DNA of 64,000 nucleotides from Comamonas sp. NLF-1-9 (GTDB taxonomy: Bacteria; Pseudomonadota; Gammaproteobacteria; Burkholderiales; Burkholderiaceae_C). The notes under the pieces are model-generated. The model made no database searches and had not been told where the DNA came from. It worked only from the letters and a program-made list of their open reading frames with translations. Shown here piece by piece: positions 24,383-34,100 of this stretch. The DNA is taken from assembly GCF_019195435.1 (NCBI RefSeq), contig NZ_CP078069.1, positions 620,001 to 684,000 on the forward strand. The letters run 5' to 3'. Both the position numbers and the translations under genes were made by a program. The first letter of the stretch is position 1, and each line of letters starts with the position of its first letter.

Positions 24383-24777
24383 GGCGCTTTGTGCAGGCGT
24401 ATCACCAGACACCCTCGTTCATTGCCCACGTCGACGGCGCCATAGCGCCCGGGCGGCAGGCCGATGTGGCGCTCGAAGCGGCCCTGGGGCAGTTCCAGCC
24501 GGTGGATGGCGGCGGTGCGCAGGGCCGGCGGCAGTGTGCGCCGACCGGTGACGACGAGCACCGCGCCTTCGATCACCGCCTGTACCTCGTGCGCATCCAC
24601 GCCGGGCAGCGCCACGTAGATCAGCACCTCGTGATCGGTTTCGAGCATGTCCACTGGCGGCTCCCAGGTGCTGGCGTAGCGCGGCTGGAACAACTGGCGG
24701 TGCAGGCGCTCGGCGCGGTCCAGCGCGGCCAGCGCGTCGGACCACATCCAGTCGGGCAAGTCTTCTCGGCGTTTCAT
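24379..24777 (-). CDS. Hsp20/alpha-crystallin family small heat-shock protein
   Basis: 132 aa. Seen: a WEPPVDMLETDHEVLIYVAL opening of the alpha-crystallin domain, LPGVDAHEVQ, and LPQGRFERHIGLPPG. The C-terminal I-x-I/V tail motif is not evident; VIRLHKAP ends the protein. ATP-independent holdase that keeps unfolded clients soluble. Coupled by stop/start overlap to lon, suggesting that it feeds the protease. I could not make out a convincing heat-shock sigma-32 promoter upstream. Confidence 0.88.
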
Positions 24778-24983
24778 CGGCGTGTCTCGTGCATGTGTCT
24801 GCCTCGCGGTGATTTCAGGGCGCATGGCCCTTGCGGGCAAGCGGCAGGCCTGGCCGTGCGAGCGCCCTGGCTGCCGGCCCCGCTCCTGAGCTGGGGGCGC
24901 AAGGGCGTTTGCTCAAGCCGGCGCGGGCGCAGGCCCTCAACTCGATTGTGCGCCGCCAGGCGCTGGGCTGCAGCCGGTGCGGC

Positions 24984-25484
24984 TCACGCGCCCAGCATGG
25001 CCTGGTAGCCCGTGCGCGCCTGCAGATAGGTCTGGAAGGGGAATTTGATCGGCACGCCTTCGAGCGCCGCCGCAAGCATTTCCAGGTGGCCTTCAAAGCC
25101 GGCGCAGGCCTTGGCCGCGTCCTCGCCCGCGGGCACGCCGACGCTGAGCACGAGCTCGGTGCCCGCGCCCGCAGGCTTGAGCTCCCAGCGCAGCGGGCGC
25201 TCGGGCTCGCTGGCGCTGCTCCACGAATATTCCAGCAGCCGGCCGGCTTCGAAGGCGCTGACGCTGCTGTCGATCACGATGCCGCTGTCGACGAAGTCGA
25301 TGCGCACCTTGCCGCCCGGGCGCTGCTCTATGCTGCCGGCGCTGAGCCACTGGGCCATCAGCGGCGATTCGGTCAGCATGCTCCAGACCTTGGCCGGCGG
25401 ATGCTCGAAGGTGCGCGTGAGACGGCCCTGGTAGCCGTCGCCTTGTCTTGTGATGGTTCCGAGGGAGAGTGCGTCGTCGCTCAT
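24984..25484 (-). CDS. SRPBCC (AHSA1-like) domain protein
   Basis: 166 aa, a single START/Bet-v1-like fold. Seen: RTFEHPPAKVWSMLTESPLM and AQWLSAG at the N-terminus, GRLLEYSWS, then WELKPAGAGTELVLSV and GFEGHLEMLAAALEG. These are the usual AHSA1/polyketide-cyclase-like features. Binds a hydrophobic ligand or client; function unknown. Upstream of lon-hsp20 on the same strand with a 206-bp gap holding nothing I can identify. Confidence 0.8.
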   Translation of the reverse strand: MSDDALSLGTITRQGDGYQGRLTRTFEHPPAKVWSMLTESPLMAQWLSAGSIEQRPGGKVRIDFVDSGIVIDSSVSAFEAGRLLEYSWSSASEPERPLRWELKPAGAGTELVLSVGVPAGEDAAKACAGFEGHLEMLAAALEGVPIKFPFQTYLQARTGYQAMLGA

Positions 25485-25593
25485 GGTTTGCGTCCTTTGC
25501 TGAGTGGGGGCAAGTCGCCCGCCATCCTAGCCCGTGGCCAATAGCCGCACCCCGTTCAGGCTTGAGCGCCGCGCCCGGGCAGCGCGCGCACGA

Positions 25594-25986
25594 TCATGCT
25601 TGGTCGTCCAGCTCAGCCGGGCGCGACAGCAGATCGCGCAGCAAGGCCCAGAGCCCGCCCGCGACCAGGCCCAGGGGCCCGGTAAAGAAGCCGAGCATCG
25701 GCCCCTGGTTGGCGCCCGGCGCCAGCAGCATGGGGCCGAAGAAACCCAGCACAAAGAAGATCAGCGCGCCCTTGAGCGCGCCGCGGGCGATGCGGTAGAC
25801 GCTGGTGGGCGCGCCGGGGCCGCTGCTCCACCACAGCGCGCCGCCGCAGGCGAAGGCGAGCGCCGCGACCAGCGCCGTTTCCGCCGACGCTGAGCGCAGC
25901 GGAAAGAAGGCAAACGCAATGCGCAGCAGCCACCAACTGGCGCTGGCAACGGCCGCGGCGAGCAGCAGACGAAGGGCGGGGTGCAT
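25594..25986 (-). CDS. Small integral membrane protein, unknown function
   Basis: 130 aa with four hydrophobic stretches (about 5-22, 37-55, 70-90, 97-118), separated by short polar loops, and an acidic tail. No motif I recognise. Start ATG at 25986. It lies alone, divergent from the RND efflux operon; the 216-bp intergenic region would hold both promoters. Confidence 0.6.
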   Translation of the reverse strand: MHPALRLLLAAAVASASWWLLRIAFAFFPLRSASAETALVAALAFACGGALWWSSGPGAPTSVYRIARGALKGALIFFVLGFFGPMLLAPGANQGPMLGFFTGPLGLVAGGLWALLRDLLSRPAELDDQA

Positions 25987-26202
25987 GGGCGGCCTCGCTT
26001 TCAGTGGGTGAAGGCTGGCGCACATTGTCTTGCGCAAAGCCGCCCGGAGAAAGGCCCGCGCGCTGCAGGCAAGGCTGAAAACGCCGCTCGCGCGCCGTCG
26101 CGGCGGCTTGTTTGGCGTCGCCTTTACATTTCTTCAAAGGCGGCATACCGCCAGCTTGCCCGAGCTGGCTACGATGCCTTGCAAACCCCAAAGCGCAAGA
26201 CC

Positions 26203-27570
26203 ATGGCAGACACAGACCACCCCACGGCGCAGGCCGCGCCCGCTACCCCGCCGAGTGCGCGCGTGCGCCGCCGGGGCTTGTCGTTCTTTCTCACGCTGGT
26301 GGCGATTGCTTTGCTGGCCGCGGGCGCCTGGTGGCTGGTGCAGCGCGGCAAGGCGCCGGCGGGGCCGGCCGCCGGCATGGGGGGCGGGCGCGCGGGCGCT
26401 GGCGTCACGGTGGGTTCGGCGCTGGCGCAGCAGGGTGCGCTGCCGGTGCTCGTCGATGCGCTGGGTACGGTCACGCCGCCGATTACGGCGACCCTGGTGC
26501 CCCAGGTGTCGGGCCTGCTCACCGAGGTTTTGTTCACCGAGGGGCAGATGGTCAAGAAGGGCCAGGTGCTCGCGCGCATCGATGTGCGTCCCTATGAGCA
26601 GCAACTGGCCCAGGCGCGCGGGCAGCAGGCGCGCGACGCCGCCCAACTGGCGCAGGCGCGGCTCACGCTGTCGCGCTACCAGACGCTGCTGGCGCAGGAT
26701 TCGATAGCGCGCCAGGATGTGGACGCGCAGGCGGCGCTGGTCAAGCAGCTCGAGGGCGCGGTGCAGGCCGATCAGGCGAGCGTGCGCGCGGCCGAGCTGA
26801 ACGTGGGCTTTGCCACGCTGCGCGCACCGATCAGCGGGCGCATCGGCCTGCGCGCGGTGGACCCGGGCAATCTGGTCACGAGCGGCAGCGCCAGCGGCAT
26901 TGCGGTGATCACCCAGGTGACGCCGATCGACGTGGTGTTCTCGGTGCCGCAGGAGCGCGTGGGCGCGGTGCAGGCGGCGCACCAGGCGGGCGAGCTGCCG
27001 GTGGCGGCGCTGGACCGCGGGCGCAGCCGGACATTGGCGCAGGGGCTGTTTCTCACGCTGGACAACCAGGTCAACACCGCCACGGGCACGGTGCGCGCCA
27101 AGGCGCGGTTTGCCAATGCCGACGGCGCGCTTTTCCCGGGCCAGTTCGTCAACGCCCGGCTGCAGCTGGGGCAGGACGAGGGCGTGCTGGTGCCGGTGAC
27201 GGCGCTGCGCACCGGGCCGCAGGGCGACTATGTCTACGTGATCGACGATGCGCAGGTGGCCCACACCCGGGCGGTGACGCGCGGCCTGGCCAATGCCGAG
27301 CAGGTGCTGATCACCGAGGGCCTCAAGGCCGGCGAGCGCGTGGTCTCCGAAGGTGGCGACCGCGTCAAGGACGGCGGCAAGCTGCGCTTGAGTGATGATG
27401 AAAATACGCCTGCCGCGCAAACGGGGCAAGCGCAAGCAGCTAGCAAAAACGCAGCAAACGGCATCGACAAGCTGCCGCCCGAGCTGCGCGAGAAAGTGCA
27501 GAAGATGACGCCCGAAGAGCGGCGTGCATTCTTTGCGCAGCAGCGCGGGCAGCAAGGGGCGGCGCGGTGA
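26203..27570 (+). CDS. mdtA: RND efflux periplasmic adaptor (MdtA/MuxA-like)
   Basis: 455 aa. Membrane-fusion subunit of a tripartite drug efflux pump. Seen: an N-terminal anchor helix (FFLTLVAIALLAAGAWWLV), lipoyl-like VSGLLTEVLFTEGQMVKKGQ, a coiled-coil hairpin rich in Gln/Ala (about 125-200), APISGRIGLRAVDPGNLV, and a beta-barrel domain with FPGQFVNARL. The C-terminal 55 residues carry a copy of the interspersed repeat in frame (27400-27450) followed by LPPELREKVQKMTPEER. Heads a four-gene operon with two permeases and an outer-membrane factor, the mdtABC/muxABC-opmB order. Confidence 0.92.
   Translation: MADTDHPTAQAAPATPPSARVRRRGLSFFLTLVAIALLAAGAWWLVQRGKAPAGPAAGMGGGRAGAGVTVGSALAQQGALPVLVDALGTVTPPITATLVPQVSGLLTEVLFTEGQMVKKGQVLARIDVRPYEQQLAQARGQQARDAAQLAQARLTLSRYQTLLAQDSIARQDVDAQAALVKQLEGAVQADQASVRAAELNVGFATLRAPISGRIGLRAVDPGNLVTSGSASGIAVITQVTPIDVVFSVPQERVGAVQAAHQAGELPVAALDRGRSRTLAQGLFLTLDNQVNTATGTVRAKARFANADGALFPGQFVNARLQLGQDEGVLVPVTALRTGPQGDYVYVIDDAQVAHTRAVTRGLANAEQVLITEGLKAGERVVSEGGDRVKDGGKLRLSDDENTPAAQTGQAQAASKNAANGIDKLPPELREKVQKMTPEERRAFFAQQRGQQGAAR
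27400..27450 (-). repeat. Interspersed repeat copy inside the mdtA C-terminal tail
   Basis: On the minus strand: GTTTTTGCTAGCTGCTTGCG, CTTGCCCC, then GGCAGGCGTATTTTCATC. In the adaptor's frame it codes for a low-complexity NTPAAQTGQAQAASKN linker. It keeps the frame open in a region outside the known structural domains of the adaptor. Confidence 0.75.
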
Positions 27571-27581
27571 TGGCGGGTGGA

Positions 27582-27680
27582 CTCCCTCGCTCCTTTGGGG
27601 AAAGCTTGGGGGAGAGGGGCTGGCGGCGCGCGTGTGCACACTGGCCCCCGCCCCGGCCCTCCCTCAAAGGGGGAGCGAGG
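27582..27680. repeat. Second-type inverted repeat between mdtA and mdtB
   Basis: Outer arms CTCCCTCGCTCC and GGGGGAGCGAGG flank an inner pair rich in GGGGGAGAGGGGC and GGCCCTCCCTC. It fills the 130-bp mdtA-mdtB gap and belongs to the C-rich/G-rich class also seen at 28601-28765 and 41826-41918. It could fold on the mRNA between two genes that normally abut. Confidence 0.6.
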
Positions 27681-27700
27681 CATACCGGCGGAGCGGGCGC

Positions 27701-30700
27701 ATGAACGTCTCGCGCCTGTTCATCCGGCGTCCGGTCGCCACGGCGCTGTTCATGCTCGCGATCGTGCTCGCGGGGCTGGTGGGGCTGCGCTTTCTGCCGC
27801 TGGCGGCGCTGCCGCAGGTGGACTACCCGACCATCCAGGTGCAGACGCTCTACCCCGGCGCCAGCCCCGACGTGATGAGCCGCACGGTGACCGCGCCGCT
27901 GGAGCGCCAGTTCGGGCAGATGCCCGGGCTCTCGCGCATGGGCAGCGTGAGCAGCGCGGGCGTGTCCATGGTGACGCTGCAGTTCGACCTGCAATTGCCC
28001 ATGGACGCGGCCGAGCAGCAGGTGCAGGCGGCGATGAACGCGGCGGGCTCGCTCCTGCCGGCAGACCTGCCCGCGCCGCCGATCTACGCCAAGGTCAACC
28101 CGGCGGATGCGCCCATCCTGCAGCTTGCGGTCACCAGCACCAGCCTGCCGCTGACCGAGGTGCAGAACATGGTGAACACGCGCCTGGCGCTGAAGATCAG
28201 CCAGATCAACGGCGTGGGGCTGGTGACGCTGGCGGGCGGGCAGCGCCCCGCGGTGCGCGTGCAGGGCAATGTGGAGCAACTGGCCAGCATGGGCCTGGGG
28301 CTCGACGCGATCAGCAGCGCGATTGCCGCGGGCAACGCCAGCGGCGCCAAGGGCAGCTTCGACGGGCCCAAGCGCCAGTACAGCATCAACGCCAACGACC
28401 AGTTGCTGAGCGCCGAGGACTACCGCGAGCTGATCATCGCCTACGTGAACGGCCAGCCGGTGCGCCTCAAGGACGTGGCGCGGGTGATCGATGGCTCGGA
28501 GAACGACAGGCTGGGGGCCTGGACGGGTATCAAAAATGAGAGTGGCCAGCGCGCACCAGGCAAGCGTCCGGAGCTGATTTCTTCTGAAAATGTTGCCGGG
28601 GTGCAGGCCCCTCACCCCTCCCTCTCCCCAGAGGGGCGAGGGCGATCGGCCGCGCCTGATTCACGCCCTCTCCTCATGCAGCAGGAGGAAGGGCGATCGA
28701 GCGCACCCGATTCGCTCCCTCTCCCGCTGGGAGAGGGCAGGGGTGAGGGCCGCGGCGCATCCTCGCACCCTGCGGACTATGCGCCCCCCGCGCTCACCCC
28801 CGCCATCATCATCAACGTGCAGCGCCAGCCCGGCGCCAACGTGATTGCCACGGTGGATGCGATCAAGCGCCAGTTGCCGCTGCTGGAGCAGGGCCTGCCC
28901 GAGAGCGTGCACCTGGCGGTGCTGTCGGACCGCACGCTGGGCATACGCGCTTCGGTCGAGCATGTGCAGCTCGAGCTGCTGCTCGCGGTGGTCATGGTGG
29001 TGCTGGTGATCTTTGCCTTTTTGCACAGCCTGCGCGCCACGCTGGTGGCCAGCATCGCGGTGCCGATCTCGCTGCTGGGCACCGTCGGGGCGATGTATTT
29101 GCTGGGCTATTCGCTCAACAACCTGTCGCTGATGGCGCTCACCATTGCCACCGGCTTCGTCGTGGACGACGCCATCGTGATGATCGAGAACATCGCGCGC
29201 CACCGCGAGATGGGCAAACCGCCGCTGCAGGCGGCGCTCGAGGGCGCGGGCGAGATCGGCTTCACCATCATCTCGCTCACGGTATCGCTGATCGCGGTGC
29301 TGATACCGCTGCTGTTCATGCAGGAGGTGATAGGGCGGCTGTTTCGCGAGTTCGCGGTCACGCTGGCGATCACCATCTTGTTTTCCGCGCTGGTCTCGCT
29401 CACGCTGGTGCCGATGATGTCGGCGCGCATGCTGCAGCCGCTGGATGCGGCGCAAGGGCGCGTCGCGCGCTGGCTGCAGGCGGGCAGCGACGCCCTGATC
29501 GCGCGCTACGACCGCGCGCTCGTCTGGGTGCTGCGCCATCAGGTGTTCACGCTCTGGCTGGCGCTGGCCACCTTTGCGGTGACGGCGCTGCTCTATGTGC
29601 TCATCCCCAAGGACTTGTTCCCGACGCAGAGCACCGGCCAGCTGCAGGGCCGGGTGCAGGCCGCAAGCGACGTGTCGTTTGCGCGCATGTCGGCGCTGCA
29701 GGGGGAGGTGGCGCGCCTGCTGCTGGCCGACCCGGCGGTGGCCTCGCTCAGCTCGGTGGTCGGGGTGGACGCGAGCAACAACGCGGCGCTGTCTTCGGGG
29801 CGGCTGGTGGTGAACCTGCGCCCGCGCGCCTTGTTTGGCGAGAGCCAGGCGCAGACCATGCAGCGCCTGCGCCAGCAGGTGGCGCAAGAGGTGGCCGGCG
29901 TGCAGCTGTATCTGCAGCCCACGCAAGACCTGAGCATCGACGCCGACACCGGCCCCACGCAATACCGCTTCGACCTGGAAGGGGTGGACGCCGCGCTGGT
30001 GGACGCCTGGGCGCAAAAACTGAGCGCGCTGATCGCCGAGCTGCCCGAGCTGCGCCATGCCACGACCGATGCCGGGCGCCGCGGCCCCGCCGCCATGGTG
30101 CGCGTGGACCGCGACAGCGCCGCGCGCCTGGGCGTGAGCGCTAGCGCGCTGGACAACACGCTGTACAACGCCTTTGGCCAGCGCATCGTCTCCACCATCT
30201 TCAGCGAGACCAACCAGTACCGCGTGATTCTGGAAGCCGCGCGCACCGAGGCGGCCAGCCTGCAGACCCTGCGCGAGCTGCCGGTCAAGACCAGTTCCGG
30301 CGCCAGCACGCCGCTGTCCTCGTTTGCCGACGTGGTGCAGGAGCAGGCGCCGCTCACGGTGCAGCGCGTAGGCCAGTACCCGGCGGCTACCGTGGGCTTT
30401 GACACCGCGCCCGGCGTGAGTCTGGGCGCTGCGGTGCAGGCGGTGCGCATGGCGGCCGAGCAGGCGGGGCTGCCGGCGGCGATCACGCTGCGCTTCACCG
30501 GCGCGGCCGGCGCCTACCAGAAATCGCTGGCCAACCAGCTCTGGCTGATTCTGGCGGCGGTGGTCTGCGTGTACATCGTGCTCGGCGTGCTCTACGAGAG
30601 CTATGTGCATCCGCTGACCATCTTGTCCACGCTGCCCTCGGCCGGTGTGGGCGCGCTGCTGGCGCTGCAGGCCAGCGGCCATGCGCTGGACGTGGTGAGC

Positions 30701-31165
30701 ATCATCGGTCTGGTGCTGCTCATCGGCATCGTCAAGAAGAACGCGATCATGATGATCGACTTCGCGATCGATGCCGAACGCGGCCAGGGTCTGGACGCGA
30801 GCGCGGCCATACACCAGGCGGCGCTCTTGCGCTTTCGCCCCATCCTCATGACCACGCTGGCGGCGCTTGCCGCGGCCGTGCCGCTGATGCTCAGTTGGGG
30901 CGACGGCGCCGAGCTGCGCCGCCCGCTGGGCATCGCCATCTTCGGCGGGCTGGTGTTGTCGCAGCTCTTGACGCTGTTCACCACGCCGGTGATCTACATC
31001 TGGTTCGACCGCCTGGGCGCGCGCCTTGCAGGAGCCGGGGGGCTGGCGGGAGCTGGCGTGCAGGCGGCGCAGGAGCGCGGCCGGCCTGCGCGCGCCGGCG
31101 GTGAAGCGCCGCGTCCACTGCCGTCCACTGCGGGCGACGGCGGGGGCGCAGGCCCACGGCCATGA
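27701..31165 (+). CDS. mdtB: RND efflux permease 1 (MdtB/MuxB-like) with in-frame repeat insertion
   Basis: 1154 aa; MdtB proteins are about 1040. Proton-driven inner-membrane pump subunit. Seen: N-terminal LFIRRPVATALFMLAI, porter-domain GASPDVMSRTVTAPLE, TM4 with the proton-relay ATGFVVDDAIVMIEN, PMMSARML, and C-terminal IVKKNAIMMIDFAI. Residues about 276-366 are an insertion with no counterpart in the family: low-complexity, Ser/Pro/Gly/Arg rich, made of repeat DNA (28526-28798) and placed between GSENDRLGAW and PAIIINVQRQPGAN, which normally adjoin within a few residues. Everything else is intact, so the pump may still work. Stop is 10 bp before mdtC. Confidence 0.92.
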   Translation: MNVSRLFIRRPVATALFMLAIVLAGLVGLRFLPLAALPQVDYPTIQVQTLYPGASPDVMSRTVTAPLERQFGQMPGLSRMGSVSSAGVSMVTLQFDLQLPMDAAEQQVQAAMNAAGSLLPADLPAPPIYAKVNPADAPILQLAVTSTSLPLTEVQNMVNTRLALKISQINGVGLVTLAGGQRPAVRVQGNVEQLASMGLGLDAISSAIAAGNASGAKGSFDGPKRQYSINANDQLLSAEDYRELIIAYVNGQPVRLKDVARVIDGSENDRLGAWTGIKNESGQRAPGKRPELISSENVAGVQAPHPSLSPEGRGRSAAPDSRPLLMQQEEGRSSAPDSLPLPLGEGRGEGRGASSHPADYAPPALTPAIIINVQRQPGANVIATVDAIKRQLPLLEQGLPESVHLAVLSDRTLGIRASVEHVQLELLLAVVMVVLVIFAFLHSLRATLVASIAVPISLLGTVGAMYLLGYSLNNLSLMALTIATGFVVDDAIVMIENIARHREMGKPPLQAALEGAGEIGFTIISLTVSLIAVLIPLLFMQEVIGRLFREFAVTLAITILFSALVSLTLVPMMSARMLQPLDAAQGRVARWLQAGSDALIARYDRALVWVLRHQVFTLWLALATFAVTALLYVLIPKDLFPTQSTGQLQGRVQAASDVSFARMSALQGEVARLLLADPAVASLSSVVGVDASNNAALSSGRLVVNLRPRALFGESQAQTMQRLRQQVAQEVAGVQLYLQPTQDLSIDADTGPTQYRFDLEGVDAALVDAWAQKLSALIAELPELRHATTDAGRRGPAAMVRVDRDSAARLGVSASALDNTLYNAFGQRIVSTIFSETNQYRVILEAARTEAASLQTLRELPVKTSSGASTPLSSFADVVQEQAPLTVQRVGQYPAATVGFDTAPGVSLGAAVQAVRMAAEQAGLPAAITLRFTGAAGAYQKSLANQLWLILAAVVCVYIVLGVLYESYVHPLTILSTLPSAGVGALLALQASGHALDVVSIIGLVLLIGIVKKNAIMMIDFAIDAERGQGLDASAAIHQAALLRFRPILMTTLAALAAAVPLMLSWGDGAELRRPLGIAIFGGLVLSQLLTLFTTPVIYIWFDRLGARLAGAGGLAGAGVQAAQERGRPARAGGEAPRPLPSTAGDGGGAGPRP
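28526..28798. repeat. Composite repeat insertion inside mdtB
   Basis: 273 bp, 91 codons. The first part (28528-28582) is a copy of the interspersed repeat (ATCAAAAATGAGAG, GGCCAGCGCGCAC, CAAGCGTCCGGAGCTGATTT). The rest (about 28607-28765) is the C-rich/G-rich repeat, with terminal arms CCCTCACCCCTCCCTCTCCC and GGGAGAGGGCAGGGGTGAGG. No stop codon occurs in the mdtB frame. Confidence 0.85.
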
Positions 31166-31175
31166 AAGCGCCTGC

Positions 31176-34100
31176 ATGAACCTCTCGCGCCCCTTCATCC
31201 AGCGCCCGATTGGCACGCTGCTGCTCACCATAGGGCTGGCGCTGGCCGGCATCGGCGCCTATTTCATCCTGCCGGTGGCGCGCCTGCCGGCGGTGGACTT
31301 TCCGGTGATCTTCGTCTCTGCGAGCATGCCCGGCGCCAGCCCCGCGGACATGGCGCGCACCGTGGCCACGCCGCTGGAGCGCCAGCTTGGCACCATCGCC
31401 GGCGTCAACGAGATGACCAGCAGCTCCAGCACCGGCTCCAGCCGCGTGGTGCTGCAGTTCGACCAGGGGCGCAACATCGACAGCGCCGCGCGCGACGTGC
31501 AGGCGGCGATCAATGCCGCGCGCATAGACCTGCCCGCCAGCCTGCGCAGCAACCCGACCTACCGCAAGGCCAACCCTGCCGCCCAGCCCTTCATGATCCT
31601 GGCGCTGACCTCGCCCACGCGCGCGCCGGGGCAGATCTTCGATGCGGTGAACAACATCGTCAGCCAGCGCCTGCTGCAGGTGCCGGGCGTGGGCGACGTG
31701 ACGCTGGGCGGCGGCTCGCAGCCCGCGGTGCGCGTCGAGCTCAACCCCTTTGCCCTGCACCAGCTCGGGGTGAGCAGCGAGGACGTGCGCGCGGCGCTGC
31801 AGGCAAGCAATGCCAACCGGCCCAAGGGCGTGATCGAGCTGGGCGGCGCGCAGGACGGGCGCCAGCTTGCGGTGCTCACGCCCGCGCCGGGCCTGCGCGC
31901 GGCCGACTACCGCGACACCGTGATCGCCATGCGCGCCGGTGCCGAGGTGCGCCTGTCGCAGGTGGCCAGGGTCAGCGACGGCGTGCAGGACACGCGCACC
32001 CGCGGCATGTTCAACGGCCGCCCGGCCATCGTCGTCAACATCACCCAGCAGCCCGACGCCAACCTGATAGAGACGGCCGACGCGATCGAGCAATTGCTGC
32101 CCCAGTTGCGCGCCCAGCTGCCGGCGGACGTGGAGCTGACGGTGGCGATCGATCGCACCGGTTCGGTGCGCGCCTCGGTGCGCGAGGTGGAAATCACGCT
32201 GGCCATCGCGGTGCTGCTGGTGGTGCTGGTGGTCGGGCTGTTCCTGCGCAATCTGCGCTCGGCGCTGATTCCGGCGGTGGCCACGGTCGTGTCGCTGCTG
32301 GGCACCTTCGCGGTGATGGCGGCGCTGGGCTATTCGCTCAACAACCTCACGCTGATGGCGCTCACGGTGGCCACAGGCTTCGTGGTGGACGACGCCATCG
32401 TCGTGATCGAGAACATCACGCGCCATCTGGAAGCAGGCATGGAGCGCACGCGCGCGGTGCTCGACGGCGCGCGCGAGGTCGGCTTCACGGTGCTGACCAT
32501 GAGCGTCTCGCTGGTGGCGGTCTTCATTCCGCTGCTCTTCATGGGCGGGCACCCGGGGCTGCTGTTTCGCGAGTTCGCGGTGACGCTGTCGGCAGCGGTG
32601 ATGATTTCTCTGCTCATCTCGCTGACTACCACGCCCATGCTGTGCGCGCTGCTGCTGCGCAGCCAGAGCGCGGCCCCGGTGCGGCGCAGCGCCGCCGGCT
32701 GGCTGCGCGCACGCCTGGGCGCGGGCGCCGCCGGGCTGGGCCAGCGCCTGCTGCGCGGCTATGGCGCGGCGCTGGACTGGACGCTCGCCTTCCCCTGGCT
32801 GGTGGTGCTGGTGCTTGCGGCGGTGCTCGGCGTGAGCGGCTACCTCTTCGTGCAGGTGGACAAGGGGTTCTTTCCCGACCAGGACAACGGCCAGTTCTTT
32901 GCCGGCCTGCGCGCCGACCAGAGCATTTCCAGCCAAGCCTTTGGCGACAAGCTGCAGCAGGCGGCCGACATCATCGGCGCCGACCCGGCCGTGGGTACCG
33001 TCGTGGCCTACGCCGGCGGGCGCAGCGGCGGCGGCTTCCTGTTTGGCGCGCTCAAGCCGGCCGAGCAAAGGCCGGGGCGCGAGAAGACGCGCACCGTCAT
33101 CAACCGCCTGCGCCCGCAACTGGCGAAAATCACCGGCCTGAGCGTCTTTCTCAACCCGGCGCAAGAGCTGCGCGCCGGCGGGCGCAGCAGCAATTCGACC
33201 TACCAGTACACGCTCAAGGCCGACAGCCAGGCAGACCTGCGCACCTGGACGCGAGCGCTGTCGGCCCAGCTCAGGCGCGACGCGCGTCTCATCGACGTGG
33301 ACGACGACGAGAGCGACAACGGCGTGGAAGCCTTCATCGAGGTGGACCGTGCGCGCGCCGCGCGCTTGGGGGTGACGCCCGCGGCCATCAACGCGGCGCT
33401 GTACAACGCCTTCGGCCAGCGCCAGGTGGCCACGATGTACAGCGAGCTCAATCAGTACAGCGTGGTGATGCAGTGGGCGCCCGAACATGCGCAGTCGCCG
33501 CAGGTGCTGCGCGACGTGCAGGTGAGCGCCGGCGCGGGGGCGCAGGGCAGCCCGGCCAACCCGGGCCAGCGCGGCGCATCCACAGGCCAGCCGCTGTCCA
33601 CCTCCGGGCGCACCATGGTGGCGCTGTCGGAGTTCGCCCGCTTCAGCGAGCGGCCGGTGCCGGCCAGCGTCTGGCACGACGGCGGCGAGCTCTCCAGCAC
33701 CCTGTCCTTCAATCTGGCCGACGGCGTGTCGCTGGAGCAGGGCCGCCAGGCGGTGCTCGACGCGGTGGACGCGATCAAGCTGCCCAACCAGGTGCGCGGC
33801 CAGTTCTCCGGTGCCGCCGCCGAGGCGCAAAAGAGCCAGGCGCAGCAAGGCTGGCTGATCGTGGCGGCGCTGGTCGTCATCTACCTGGTGCTGGGCATGC
33901 TCTACGAGAGTCTGATCCATCCGCTCACCGTGCTCACCACGCTGCCCAGCGCCGGCTTTGGCGCGGTGCTCGCGCTGATGCTGTTCAAGATGGAGTTTTC
34001 ACTGATGGCGCTGATCGGGGTGTTCCTGCTGATTGGCATCGTCAAGAAGAACGCCATTCTGATCATCGACTTCGCGCTGGACGCCGAGCGCCGGCGCGGC

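Noticed and set aside
24778..24860. Heat-shock (sigma-32) promoter upstream of hsp20
   Set aside because: A CCTGAAAT string is present but no CCCCAT-type -10 follows at proper spacing.
26100..26202. Response-regulator box (TTTACATTTCTTCA) upstream of mdtA
   Set aside because: Only one loose half-site pair is visible and no two-component genes adjoin; too weak to list as a feature.
28600..28770. CRISPR-like direct repeats in mdtB
   Set aside because: The units are inverted, not evenly spaced direct repeats, there are only two, and the frame is open through them; no cas genes are nearby.
30978..33920. Open frame of 980 codons on the minus strand opposite mdtC
   Set aside because: Antisense shadow of the RND permease; low-complexity Arg/His/Gln composition and no recognisable motif.
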